Below, one piece after another: positions 11,860-23,299 of a DNA stretch of 64,000 nucleotides. The stretch is from Brachynemurus nebulosus (Eukaryota > Arthropoda > Insecta > Neuroptera > Myrmeleontidae). Location of the stretch: contig JAPWDM010000005.1 in the NCBI GenBank assembly GCA_035578155.1, positions 22,070,877-22,134,876 of the forward strand. Direction: 5' to 3'. Each line of letters starts with the position of its first letter. Within the stretch, counting starts at the first letter, position 1. The position numbers and the translations under genes are program-made. The notes under the pieces are model-generated. The model did not search any database. It saw nothing but the letters and a program-made list of their open reading frames with translations, and had not been told where the DNA came from.

Positions 11860-12058
11860 AGTAGGGTTCCGAAGAAAAATCTCGGAATCTTTATAGTTTC
11901 GTTTTGTCTGTTCACTTGTCCTTTCAGCCTACAAAATAATGTAGATTTTCTTTCATATGCAGCAAAATAAATTTTCTCCAATTTTTTGAGGGACTTTCCC
12001 GTACTGGAAGATGAGGATGAAACACATCGTGTCAGATATCGCTAAAAAGGGCACGTAA
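11860..12058 (+). repeat. Dispersed repeat, copy A
   Basis: It begins near GGGTTCCGAAGAAAAATCTC and runs through CACATCGTGTCAGATATCGC to AAAAAGGGC. It matches 31307-31485 in the same orientation and a short inverted piece near 27690-27775. Origin unknown; probably a decayed transposon. Confidence 0.5.
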
Positions 12059-12234
12059 TAGAAAATTCAGTTATTACAGCCATTGTCATGGTAAGATTTG
12101 AGTTCGGAACTATGATAATTTTAGTGAATATTATTTTCGGTTATTAGGGATCTCACATTTCTTTCGTAATCCCGGGCTCAAGCTTTATCCTGACAGTGGC
12201 CGTAATAGTTGAATTTTCCATTCGGAAATTCGCT
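12059..12234 (-). mobile_element. Helentron-like element, fold-back fragment
   Basis: The right half is the family head in reverse, ending GGAAATTCGCT, with GGGCTCAAG and CCTGACAGTGGCCGTAATAG. The left half is a diverged inverted copy of the same head (TTCAGTTATTACAGCCATTG). The two heads face each other with no TA tract between. Confidence 0.65.
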
Positions 12235-12494
12235 AGAAACTATGTAGCTACTGGGGAATGCACTTGGCGAATTTTTTCCAGTGTACATTTATAATAAAAG
12301 ATAACAATAAGGAATTTTTATAAATTTTTTTATTTACTCAAAAGAATGTTTTCTATTTATATTTTCATACATACAATAAAAATTCTTTAAACAATAGACA
12401 TACAGACACATATTTGCTTATGTAACAGTTTAACAATTTAGTTTTGGTTCGTATAACTTTGTTATACGACAAACGTTACATAATTATTCTTTAA

Positions 12495-13450
12495 TATAGT
12501 AGGCTTCCGATTATCTGATGTTGTCGGGATCGAGGCTACCTCGGCAGGGCTGCCAGTAAAAATTTTTAATTTATACAGTCAAGTCTCTGAAATTATACAA
12601 AATGGACCCCCATTATACAAAACAACTTTTCGTTACAAAAAAGAGCAAGAAAAAAAATGAACCGATTTTTTTTTTCTGACTAAACTTTAATTATTAAATT
12701 TTGATCATTTTTGCAATCTTATCAGAACGAAAGAAAATTCATATATACATAAGGGCATATCGCGCGTTCTCTGTCCCAACCTCGTATCTGAAAACTCCCA
12801 ACTTTTGGACACATAAAAAAAACGTATTTAAATCTGTGTTTTCATCACTATGAACTTAAGATTTATGCTAATTACACCCTTTGATGTTGGTTACCTATAT
12901 ATATATAGATAAGTATATATGTAAATACAGTATTTAATATGTTTTTTGTGTGTGCTAAAACATGTAGTTTTTGATATACGAGGTTGGGACAGAGAGTGTG
13001 CGGAATGTAGTTTTTTTTAAGTCTAACGTGATGTCATATTAACAAAGAATTTCAACTGCTATGTTCAGCGTATTCAGTCTAAATTTTTGGTATTTGTATC
13101 CAATTATACAAGAAAGTTTCTTATACAAAGAGAATACATAAAGTAACCAAATTATACAGATTTTGTATCCAATTATACAATCTGGCAGCCCTGTACCTCG
13201 GATAATACGGAGGGTCGATGTATCTAGAGATTATAAATAACCATACACATTTATATGACCAAACTAAAGTGCAATTCCTTTTATTAACAATACATTAAAC
13301 TAATACTACATACCGTACATACGTAGCTATCTAATTTATGGAGAGAAAATTACAGTCCTTAACATTCAACTATAATTTACAATACCTGTAAAAAAAATTC
13401 ACAACCATCTCGGATAATTCGGAGGCTCTGATAATCGGGAGTGTACTGTA
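12495..13450. mobile_element. pogo/Tigger-like MITE, split by a hAT insertion
   Basis: The left end TATAGTAGGCTTCCGATTAT and the inverted right end TACAGTACACTCCCGATTAT match, and both sides contain CTCGGATAAT-CGGAGG segments typical of pogo-type ends. The flanking TA fits a TA target. The body is interrupted at 12545-13193. A fragment of the same type may lie near 35380-35440. Confidence 0.6.
12545..13193. mobile_element. hAT-like element with perfect 8-bp duplication, nested
   Basis: Ends are CAGGGCTGCCAG and CTGGCAGCCCTG, flanked by TACCTCGG on both sides. The repeated AATTATACAA motif occurs near both ends. Removing the element rejoins the CTCGGATAAT segment of the surrounding pogo-like element. 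A repeated phrase (CGAGGTTGGGACAGAGA and its inverse near 12770) forms an internal fold. Confidence 0.85.
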
Positions 13451-13852
13451 ATAGAGGAAGTATTGGTATGATGGTATGTTTGGTATATTAGGTTCTCAAA
13501 TTATGTGCTGAGTTTGAAAATGAAAGTTTTGCGTTTTTAAAGTTTTCAAAACGACGTAAATCGAAAATTTTCGGCAATTTATTTTAAACTTAAATTTTGT
13601 GTGTTTATATACAACGTAGTATGTTAGTGGGGACGCTGAAAGTAATTATTTTTGGGATAATTTAGCAAAAAAACTGAATTTCCAGCGAAGGTATTCATAT
13701 TTCTACACTATATGCGTGGTAATAGCTAAATTATAATTATTTATATTAATTGTTTATAATTTTTTTGGAATTTTATCATTCTGCTATTACGCTTAAAGGT
13801 ACTTATCATTTATCAGTTTTAAATTTTATAACTTGACATTTAATTATGTTTA

Positions 13853-14553
13853 ACTAGCCGTACCCGCGACGTCGTTCGCGCAAAGCATTTTATAAACTCA
13901 ATGAGAAGTATGTAAGTGTAATAATTATACAGAACTTGCAATGAATAACAATTTTTGTGTAATGCATGCACATGCTCAAAATGGTTTTTCTATTTCCCCG
14001 TGGGAATGAGAAATTTTCCCGGAGTAAAAAGTATCTTAAATGTTGACCTAAGTAATAGGTTATCACCACACCAAATTTCATCAAAATCCGTCCCATAGTT
14101 TTTGCGTAATACGTGCACATGCACAAACGGTTTTTCCCGTGAGAATGAGGCATTTTCCCGGAGTAAAAAGTACCTTAAATGTTGCCCTAGGTAATAAGTT
14201 ATCATCACACCAAATTTTATTAAAATCGGTCCAATAGTTTTGGCCTAATGTGTGCACATGCTGAAAATGGTTTTTCCATTTTCCCGTGGGAATGAGAAAT
14301 TTTCCCGGAGAAAAAGTATTTTAGATGTTGACCCAGGTAATAAGTTATCATCACACCAAATTTTATTAAAATCTGTCCAATAGTTTTTGCGTGATGCGTG
14401 AACAGACAGACAGATAGACAAACAGACAAAAATTCTAAAAATCGCTGTTTTGGTATCTACATCGATAACTATTTACAGTACCAATACAATTTTCAAAAAA
14501 TATTCCATGTACAGAAATGGTCTCGTTACAATTTTATTATATGTATAGATTTT
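13853..14553 (+). mobile_element. RTE-like retroposon 3' end with three tandem units
   Basis: It begins CTAGCCGTACCCGCGACGTC, a start often seen in insect retroposon 3' ends. It then has three degenerate copies of a unit of about 165-180 bases (AAATTTTATCAAAATC-GTCC, TTTTCCCGTGAGAATGA) and a tail with repeated ACAGACAGAC and AGATAGACAAACAGAC. The family call rests on general memory of such 3' ends. Confidence 0.5.
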
Positions 14554-14643
14554 TATTGCTGACTTACTTCCTCGATCGAAAATTTTAATAATTTTTATGG
14601 GGCTGATAAATTAAATGTTTTTTAGTGTGTAATTTTTGCGTAA

Positions 14644-15712
14644 TAAGGTAAAAGACCCGGTAATTGACCCTGGCCCAGTTTCTGACGTTTTCAACTTCTT
14701 TATAAATTAATAAAAAAACTATATTTTAAATACGAAAAAAAAATTAATTCTTCATTTAAAGTAATTTATTCTGTGCCTAATGAATAGCAATTGAAAAAGT
14801 ATAGAATATATTAACCAAATAAAAAAAAAATTTAAGTTTAAAATGTGTGTAAATGCTATTGTTTAGTTATTTTCTAAATGGTTTAGTTTAGAAGATACCT
14901 CATTTTGATCTGTGCAATATTCACCATGTAAGTATGAAAATTTAATTAAAAATATATGAGCAGGTTAATATTTGTTTAAAATTTATTTTAAAATATTTAT
15001 AAAATACCTTAGAATGATTTTTATTATTGAAATATGGGGGTCAATATTATTAGGCTCAATTCTAAAGATATGACCCAGTTTTTCACCCTAAAATTCTAAC
15101 CTTAAACAAGCGAGGTTACCTGCTTATTGACATGTGAATAAAATGTAAATTTAAATTAATTTTTGTTAGTTATTTTGTTATTTATAGTTATCTTCGATTA
15201 GTTTTTGTTATTTTTCATAACGTAGTGACAAGTTAACATTAAACATTCATTTTTATCTACAAAAAATTATATTGTCTTGAAAGTACATTTTGGAGTGATA
15301 CAATTATTGTTAAAATAATGTCAATTTCGTTAGTATTTAAATTATTACAACAGTTTTAGTTGAATAATATTTTTGTAACAAAATTTTTATGACGAAATTA
15401 ATTTTTTTTCTTTTTTCATAAGTTAATCATAATTAAATTTAAGGATCAGAAACTAGGCCACTGTCAGGGTCAGAAACTGTCACATGAGAAATTTTTATCA
15501 GAAACTGGGTCCTTTTTGTCAATTTTTAAAACATTAATTTAAATTATTAATTCAATTCAAATAATTATTTTACGTATATGACTTTATTTTGAAAGCTATA
15601 AACTAGTTGATAAAATTATTAATTGTCTCTTAAGTTGAAACTTATATTTATTACTGTCATTTAACCTCAGCCGTCACTCTTAAAAGGTCAGAAACTGGGC
15701 CACTTACCTTAT
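14644..15712. mobile_element. DNA element with TAAGGTAA ends and CAGAAACTGGGCC subterminal repeats
   Basis: The left end TAAGGTAAAAGACCCGGTAA, with GGCCCAGTTTCTGAC shortly inside, mirrors the right end GTCAGAAACTGGGCCACTTACCTTA. Three more GGGTCAGAAACTG copies lie at 15440-15510. The left end shares GGTAAAAGACCC with the element at 42190-43483. No coding sequence was seen. Confidence 0.6.
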
Positions 15713-17260
15713 AGGTATTTTAAGTCTTCAGATATAAGAAAAAATTTTGACATTTTTTAAAAATGATTTTTATAGGGATCTTTTGCAGTCTGATGGAAGC
15801 CAGTTTGAAAATTTTGGTCTGCTGGCGTGCGCGATAACTTAAAAAATCGATTGGTATGGAATTTTAATATGCTTTGTAAGAATTCATAAAATGATGAACT
15901 TCGAAAGTTGGTGGTTTTAAAAAAAAAGCATTTCCTATTATAGTACTTGGCCGCCACAAGAATCGTCTATAATCTTGAAAGTATTTAGAATTTTTCTATG
16001 AAATTTTTAGAGAATGTTATTGAAATATAATACTTTTTAGTAGAATATTTATATTTTCGAAAAATATCGAATTTTTCCGGCCTAAGAAAGTATAATGTGG
16101 TCTTAAACTCTTACTTTTTGTTTCACATAAGTAAAAAATACTAATATAATTTTAACTATAAAATCGAACTATATTTAACCATCAATACAGTATCGGTTTG
16201 TTTAGTAGAACATTTATAAATAAAATCATATTTCTTTTTAGGTAAAAATTACGGTTATGCAGGCTGACAGTTTTTACTTGCGAACTGACCGTACAAATAA
16301 TACAAATATTCTGTATGTTTGTCACATATATTTTAATGTAAAATAATCAGGCTCCAATTTATAATTCTTGCGCCCATGCGTTTTTATGAAAATTTTGCAA
16401 TCCCGCCTCTCCTTACACTTGTATAAATTTAATATAAACCTACTGAGATTATAGAATAATTAAAAGGTAAAGAATATGGAATATTCCACGATGTTTCAAC
16501 CATTTTCGACTACAATTTCCCGTCATATAACACCAACTACAAAATTTTAAATGAAACATCATATTTTTGTCAGAGACTATCGATTTTATATATTACTTCG
16601 ACAATTTTCGAATATAGGTTGAAATTCAATAGACGAAGAATATTCACTGGAAAAAAATAATGTCCCATTTACAATTTCAAAATTGATGTCACTGATGAGA
16701 AACTGATACAAAATCTGACATGAATATAAAAAGTAAGCATCAGTTTGGGTCATCGGAGTGAAGCAAATTTCAGGTTTATCTTTCAAGTACATAAATAACA
16801 GAAATTTTTCCGTCATAGGTTTGGGCGCACAAGACCTATGTTTAAATTCGGTCCTGAAAGTAACTAATAATCAAATAAAAATTAAAACTGTTCTTTTTCT
16901 CATATTTTTTTCTATTTATTCTATTATATTCAATATTGTTATACGACACACTTGTTACACTAATCACTCTGTATACTAATGGTATAAAAAGTGTATCAGT
17001 TGTATCTAGAAAGTGTATTAAATATATTTCTGTTTGTCTCGCATTTATATCACTAAAAAACCGATGCTGTTCAAATTTCTGAAGATTAAAATAATTTAAT
17101 TTTAGGGAGAATTCTTATTTTCCGACAAAAAAAAAACGGCAATTTTCAATAAATTTTTTCTCCATGATCACGTTTTGTGGTCACAATAAATATCGAACAA
17201 GTGCATATTAAGCCACGATTTTAGTTTTCACATTAATATTAATTACTTTCTGAGATATCA
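15713..17260. other. Spacer between elongases A and B
   Basis: AT-rich DNA with short overlapping open frames on both strands near 16586-16979. None resembles a known protein, and the frames overlap antisense to each other. No gene recognised. Confidence 0.4.
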
Positions 17261-17271
17261 ATGTTACCGCA

Positions 17272-17272
17272 T

Positions 17273-17352
<80 letters not shown>
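17272..17352. repeat. (TA)n microsatellite
   Basis: About 40 uninterrupted TA units immediately left of the inverted-repeat element at 17361. Confidence 0.92.
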
Positions 17353-17354
<2 letters not shown>

Positions 17355-17360
17355 CTAAAA

Positions 17361-17446
17361 TTCCTAACGGTTTCGTAGGTATTTACATATGTTTGCAAAC
17401 GAAATTAAGAAAAGGAGGTGTTTCTATTATACGCGCAGGATTTTCG

Positions 17447-17498
<52 letters not shown>

Positions 17499-17505
17499 CA
17501 TATAT

Positions 17506-17558
<53 letters not shown>

Positions 17559-17565
17559 CATATAT

Positions 17566-17641
<76 letters not shown>

Positions 17642-17725
17642 ACATATATACGCGCATAAAAGAAACACCTCCTTTTCTTAATTTCGTTTGCAAACATATG
17701 TAAATATCTACGAAACCGTTAGGAA
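17361..17725. mobile_element. Fold-back element: about 75-bp inverted arms around a (TA)n core
   Basis: The left arm starts TTCCTAACGGTTTCGTAG and contains GTTTGCAAACGAAATTAAG and AAAAGGAGGTGTTTCT. The right arm is its reverse complement, ending at 17725. The core (17450-17650) is TA repeats broken by ATTACATA and CATATA. Long open frames of Ile and Tyr here are pure TA-repeat artefacts. Confidence 0.85.
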
Positions 17726-18042
17726 TTTTTGTTCAACTTTATTTTTACTTTTTTCATTAACAGTATGAAAGAGAAAAATCAATTCTTTGAAAACAAAAAA
17801 AAACAAAAAAAAAAATAAGAACTCCCCTTAAAAAAGGACTGTATACTCGTTATTAGAAAATAAATTTTCCTAAAGACAACCATTTTTATTTAATCCTATT
17901 CAATATCGATTAAAAATTATATTTCAGTCAATTTTAACTATAAGTACTTATTCAAAAATTTCACACCTGTCATAAATATTTTCAACTAAAAATAAATTAG
18001 TAATAAATAAATACAAATTAATTATAAATATCTAAATATTTT
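17726..18042. other. 3' flank of elongase B
   Basis: AT-rich stretch with poly-A runs near 17798-17816. Probably contains the 3' UTR of elongase B next to its stop at 18043. Nothing else was seen. Confidence 0.4.
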
Positions 18043-20733
18043 TTATTTTATTTTATCGATTTGTTGTTGTTGTTCGGTGTTATTTACAATTACTTTGCCA
18101 TTACTTTCTGTGGTATCTTCAATTTTCTTTGGTTTCTTGTACGCTTTCCGATAAAAATCGCTAAATAAATATAAAAATATAATCACATTCGCCACGAAGA
18201 AGAATGTGAGACCTTTCGGTACTTTACAGTCCATTACAATGATTGATACCAAGTATGCCAACATGATACAGAATTGGGTCTGAAACAAAGAAATTTTAAA
18301 TTATATTTTTTTTTATTGAAATCCAATATCAGAAATGACGGAACTCACCAATTGTATCCAGGTCATATATTTTTTCCACCATAGATACTTTTGATATTTT
18401 GGACCCATCGCTGCTACCATATAGTAAAAGTACATGACCACGTGTACCAACGAATTCAGAAATCCGATTACGATTCCTTGTTCACCTGGTAAATACTTTA
18501 GGTAGCCCCATGAAAATAATGCAGTGATTGTGTGATGGTAAACGTGTAAAAATGTTACTTGCGACTGTTTTTTGCGTAATACAAAAAATACGGTATCGAA
18601 TAATTCGATAATTTTCGAAAAGAAGTACCACCATGCTGCTTTGTGTAACTGTAAAGAATGTATCAAGAATTATAGTTGAAGATTTATTGAACATTTTCTT
18701 CAGAGTTTTGTACCGGTTGAAATATGTTGACAACCTTGTTAAACAATTCCAATTTTAAGAAAATAACGACCTGCTATTTGTTCGATATTGCCAAAAACAA
18801 TTTTTTATAAATATTTTGAAAAGCATTAGTTTTAAAATTTTAAAGCTTATAAAAGCCTATAAATATCTCGAAAAGTATAAAGCGGGCTGCTTTTAAGAGG
18901 TCATTAAAATTTACAAAGGGAAAAGGTCAATAAGGCTGATTTTTGATCTATGGTTGAGGTACAAAAATTTTTTCAAAAATGAAATTACTTATTTACTGCA
19001 CAAAATATTATCTAGGTAAACTATGTTTTATATACAGCTGTGCGAAATTTTTTACTTTACACGCGATTGTGTATAAAGAACCACACTTTACTACACTTTT
19101 TTAATCTTTGTATTGTATATTATATTAAAATTTGTACAAAATTTTTACCTAATAATTGAAGGTTGGTATTTGTTTTTAATATTCTATCATTCTATGGTTT
19201 TTATTATATTTTACCTTATACAAATACAATTTTAATGTATTGTATTCGTACCAAATTTATATTAGCGAATTTTCGAATCGAATAATTTTTGAATTATTCA
19301 TCATGTCAACTAGTTTTCCAGAAAAATTAATTTTTATACACGGAAATTCGCTATGTTATGCAGGATGCTGCGACAGGGGTATTTTTGGTTTCAATATTTT
19401 GTGTGTATCTGAACTTTCCATAAAGATTATCTTACTGAGTTTTATCCTAAAATCATAATGAAAATGGCGAAAAATAAGTGAAAATGATTTTCACAACATT
19501 AATAATGTCGTATAGTCGTATTCTGTTTTTTTCAAAAATCATGACTATTATCCCGTTCCATGTCAATTTTTCTCCAATTTTTTAAAATTATACAGTTGAT
19601 CCTTTTTTGTGCGGTGGATAGGGGGCGCATAAAAAAAATCGCACAAAAAAGACCGCATAAAAAAGAGTTCAGCTGTACTCTTAAGAAAAAACACGTGTTT
19701 TACTTATTGAACCATATATATAATTTTGTTATTTTTATGCTGTATATTATTATTATTATTATTATTATTATCTTTTTAAGTATAAATTATTTTCTTACTA
19801 ATAATTAAAATATAAATAAATTTCAATTAATCTGAGATTAAATTGTTTTTTATTTTTTTTCTGAAAATCAAAGTTTGCTTGCTAAAGTAATTCATTCCCA
19901 TACGAAATAAGGGGTTCAGAATACAAAAAACTACAGTGACTGTATAATATTCTTTATAACAGTGTGGCCATTGGAACCATATCCGCCATATTCAGGCCAA
20001 ATTTGAAGTGAGTAACCGTAGTAACAGAATAAACAAGGTATACAAATTCAATGCATTTGGCTTGTTAATGGCGTCAACCAATAAAAAACTAGACCTACTA
20101 ATGGCCACACTGTTATCAAGTATATTATAAAGTCACTGTACAAAAAACTATACAACCTTGCTTGCAAAAATTTCAAAATGAGCCTTTTGATTTAAAATGT
20201 AATATTTTTTCAATTCTGAACAATTCTGAACAAATGAGAGGTCCTTATTGAGCCGAATTTATTCAGTCAGATTATTTTTAAATGAATTGTTCGAGAGATC
20301 TTTGTTTATTATTAATTGTTTACAAAAAAATTCAAATATTTACCGCTGTTGCTAATTCAGGATAATCATTTGGTTGTTTACATCCACTGTTTATCAATTT
20401 CTTCACATCAACATTTAGCGCTTGGCCACAAAGCCATAAACTGAATAATACTTGATACGCGTTATAAATCACTAAAAGTCGTTGTATTTCGAACGGTTTT
20501 CGTTTTTCCATCCACTGTGGTCCCAGTTTTAGTACGAAATAGAGATAAAATACTAATATTGATATGACTGGGACTGGTGATTGCATAAAAAGCCATGAAT
20601 CCACCTCTGAATCTTTGAAAATGATTGTTTTATTAGCATTATTGAAGATATTGTTATATATTTTATTTAAATTACCTCGTTGAGTTTCTAGGAAGTTATA
20701 TTTTTCAGTCATTAAATGCATTAGTCCTGACAT
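18043..20733 (-). CDS. ELOVL-type very-long-chain fatty acid elongase B, 4 exons, 287 aa
   Basis: Minus-strand exons are 20733-20676, 20612-20344, 18648-18349 and 18279-18043, with phases 1, 0 and 0 and GT/AG borders throughout. The joined frame gives 287 residues, a normal ELOVL length. Hallmarks are KIIELFDT (121-128), HVYHH (144-148), HVVMYFYY and TWIQLTQ across the last junction. Exon 2 contains MQSPVPVISILVFYLYFVLKLG and ends in a Cys-containing loop (GCKQPNDYPELATA). The hydrophobic profile fits about seven membrane spans. The C-terminal tail is Lys- and Gln-rich (EQQQQIDKIK) without a canonical KxKxx. It lies in tandem with A, C and D on the same strand and shares with A the PGEQG loop and both intron positions. 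The 1.7-kb second intron contains a short Helentron-like element. Confidence 0.92.
19264..19383 (+). mobile_element. Helentron-like element, short 120-bp copy
   Basis: It starts AGCGAATTTTCGAATCG and ends with the full family tail (GGAAATTCGCTATGTTATGC, the GCAG-GATG-CTGC hairpin, GACAGGGGTATT). The head, the TA tract and most of the middle are missing. It lies in intron 2 of elongase B. Confidence 0.8.
19747..19771. repeat. (ATT)n microsatellite
   Basis: About eight ATT units. A similar tract lies at 48824-48856. Confidence 0.85.
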
Positions 20734-22942
20734 TATGAAATCTGGAAATTGAAATTAGACTTTAAAAATTAAATATTCCTAAACATACCTATTTAAAATT
20801 TTTGCCTATGTTTACATAGCAATTAACTGGATAATTTAATTTCATTAATTTTAAAAATTTAGAAGTTGTATAATATCGGTATTAAAATTATAATATTAGT
20901 GTTTACATAGTAATTAGGCATTGTGACTTGATTTTAATCTCAAAATTTTTTATTTTTATACCAAGTGGTAGTCGATTCTTACTTTACACTTTCAACAAAT
21001 TATTATAATGTTGTAATTATAGATGTTCTTCGATACTGAAAACTAATTATATAATTTTTTCTAAAAATGACAAATTACTTTAACTTTCTATATGATATTA
21101 AAGTCGATAACAAGAAGAGAAATTCCAATTTTTTTAAAGTCTGTAGTAAGAATTTATAAAGTTGTTACGTTTTAATGAAACAAATATAAAAAAAAAATTA
21201 TTTTAAATAAGTATATTAGAAAGAGTAAACTTGCAATAAACAGTCAATTGTGATAAAATAAATACTTCGCTATAATATTGTCGATTTTACTAAAAAAAAA
21301 AGAAACAAAAAAACAATGATAACTTATTTCGCTGATTTAATGAAATCCAAAACTTTTAATAATAATTGTTATATTGGGTAGGGTGTCCATATTTTAACAA
21401 AGCCAGCCGGGACACATACCCAAAAAAGAAACAGATTTCTATTTTTTCACATAGAATTTTGAATTGAAATATTCGTTATTCGCATGATTAAAAGATTATT
21501 TTTGTAAATAATTAACAGTTATTTTTTGCCCTCAAAGTTTTTTGCCAAAAAGGTGCTAATAAAAGTTGCAGATAATTAAATTATTTACAAAAAATTTTCG
21601 TTAAACTTATAGTTACGGAGACAGTTGAAAAATTGGACTCAATATTTAAGAATATCACCTCTCTACACACACGAGGAACTTCCTTATAAATCCTAGAAAA
21701 TATTCAAAATGTACTGGTAATTTTAAGACCAAGTTTACGTGACCAAATCGTGGCATGTGGCTATTGAAGGAATTTGTTGAGACATCAGAATAGAGAGTTA
21801 AACGAATCCGGGAAAACCGGAGCATATGGACTAATACGGCACTAATATGCAGTAATTAAAATATGTCTCAAAGCTTTTCAAATTTGAAAAAATAAATGGA
21901 TAAAAGCACCTTTATCACCAACTCATTCTTTTATTTTGAATAATTTATAAAATTATATTGAGTAAGCGTTTACGGAAATGATCTCATTGAGTCAATCCAA
22001 GTTTCAATGGCCACATTTAATCTTTCTGAATGTTAGTTTTCTATCAAATGTTGAATTAATTAATTTTTACTTAAACACTTTTTTATTAGATGACTGTACT
22101 AATTACATACGTGTATTCTAATTAAGAATATTTTTATACTATAAAAATTACATAATTTCAATAAAATAACAATAAAATGTTCGTCTTAATATGTTTAATT
22201 TTTGCAATCAGCAATTCTTTGCTCCTAATGGACATTGCACTCTTTTACTTATGCAAAGTTAACAGAATTAACAAAGTAAGTGAACGTATACTAAATTAAA
22301 ATTAATAAAAAAATATTTTCGCGCAATTTTTCAACAATCAAATTTGAATGTGTTGCAAAAGTTGATTTTAATAATTTAAATAAACATTTATTCATACCTT
22401 TTATATTTTATTTTTGGTAAATTCCAATAAAGCACAACAATCACTTACAAGTAATACATCAAATACAATTACCTAAGTCAGTTTTAATAATATGTAACAC
22501 TTATTAACCGTCTTAACCGTGCGCTGTTGCGGCGCAATAGGTAACTGTCAATAAGTTACATTTGAAATAAAACGTAAGTACGGTAAGTACGATAATGAAC
22601 GATGATAATAATTTTAATATTTTCTTACTTCATTGGATCTCTAAAAACAATTTCACTCCCGACAACTTTTGAACACAATATGTATTAACGTTTTCAGTTC
22701 CGTTACCTTATTTTATTATTTATTGTTGATTTTAATGAATTAGTTGGATGGTCCACTGTTTATTACAATATGCATGTATACAACTTGTGAATTACCCAAA
22801 TATTTATGTATTTATATGGATTTACAAATTCATTGATGAAGAAAGAGAAAATAACAAAAAAAAATATTTTACTCTGAATTGATTCGAATTTTAGAATTCA
22901 TCAAGGTCTTTTAAGTGAAATGAAAGAAAAAAATACCGAGTT
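20734..22942. other. 5' flank of elongase B and spacer
   Basis: AT-rich. It should hold the promoter of elongase B, but no specific element can be named. The possible signal-peptide exon at 22177 lies here. No bounded transposon was recognised. Confidence 0.35.
22177..22275 (+). other. Possible first exon of a small secreted protein
   Basis: An ATG at 22177 opens a 33-codon run that starts MFVLICLIFAISNSLLL, a signal-peptide-like hydrophobic stretch, and stops exactly at a good donor (AAA|GTAAGT). A TATAAAAA lies about 40 bases upstream. No downstream exon could be matched, so this may be chance in AT-rich DNA. Confidence 0.2.
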
Positions 22943-23299
22943 CTATTTAAAGGAAAAATTTATAAATAATGCGTAGAATTCTTGGAAATTCGGGTATTTA
23001 AAATTTCCTTTTTGAATCGTCATTTCGGAAACTTCCCCCCGTTCAAGAATCTCAAGTTTGTGCAATAAATTTTTGATTGAATTTTTGGAAATATTTGCCA
23101 GAATTATAACACCATTATCACAAGTTTGATTCTCGTTAATTAATTTTGATAAAAATGAAAAGATATAACTTCGAAAACCTGAGCTCGCTTCCATTTTCAT
23201 CTTTCTCATCATTTCATGTACGTTTTTAAAGGTCTTGAGAAAATTAGTAAACTTGATGACGTCATCAAATTAAAATATTTTTTTCCTTAAATGAAGCTT

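Noticed and set aside
17261..17703. Several long open frames of alternating Ile/Tyr on both strands
   Set aside because: They are translations of (TA)n repeats. The same applies to frames at 8133-8366, 32108-32534, 40685-41160, 54034-54288 and 56248-56484.
22943..23212. 89-codon minus-strand frame (MEASSGFRSY...)
   Set aside because: It overlaps non-coding repeat sequence related to 23410-23530 and 25370-25450, and no family is recognisable.
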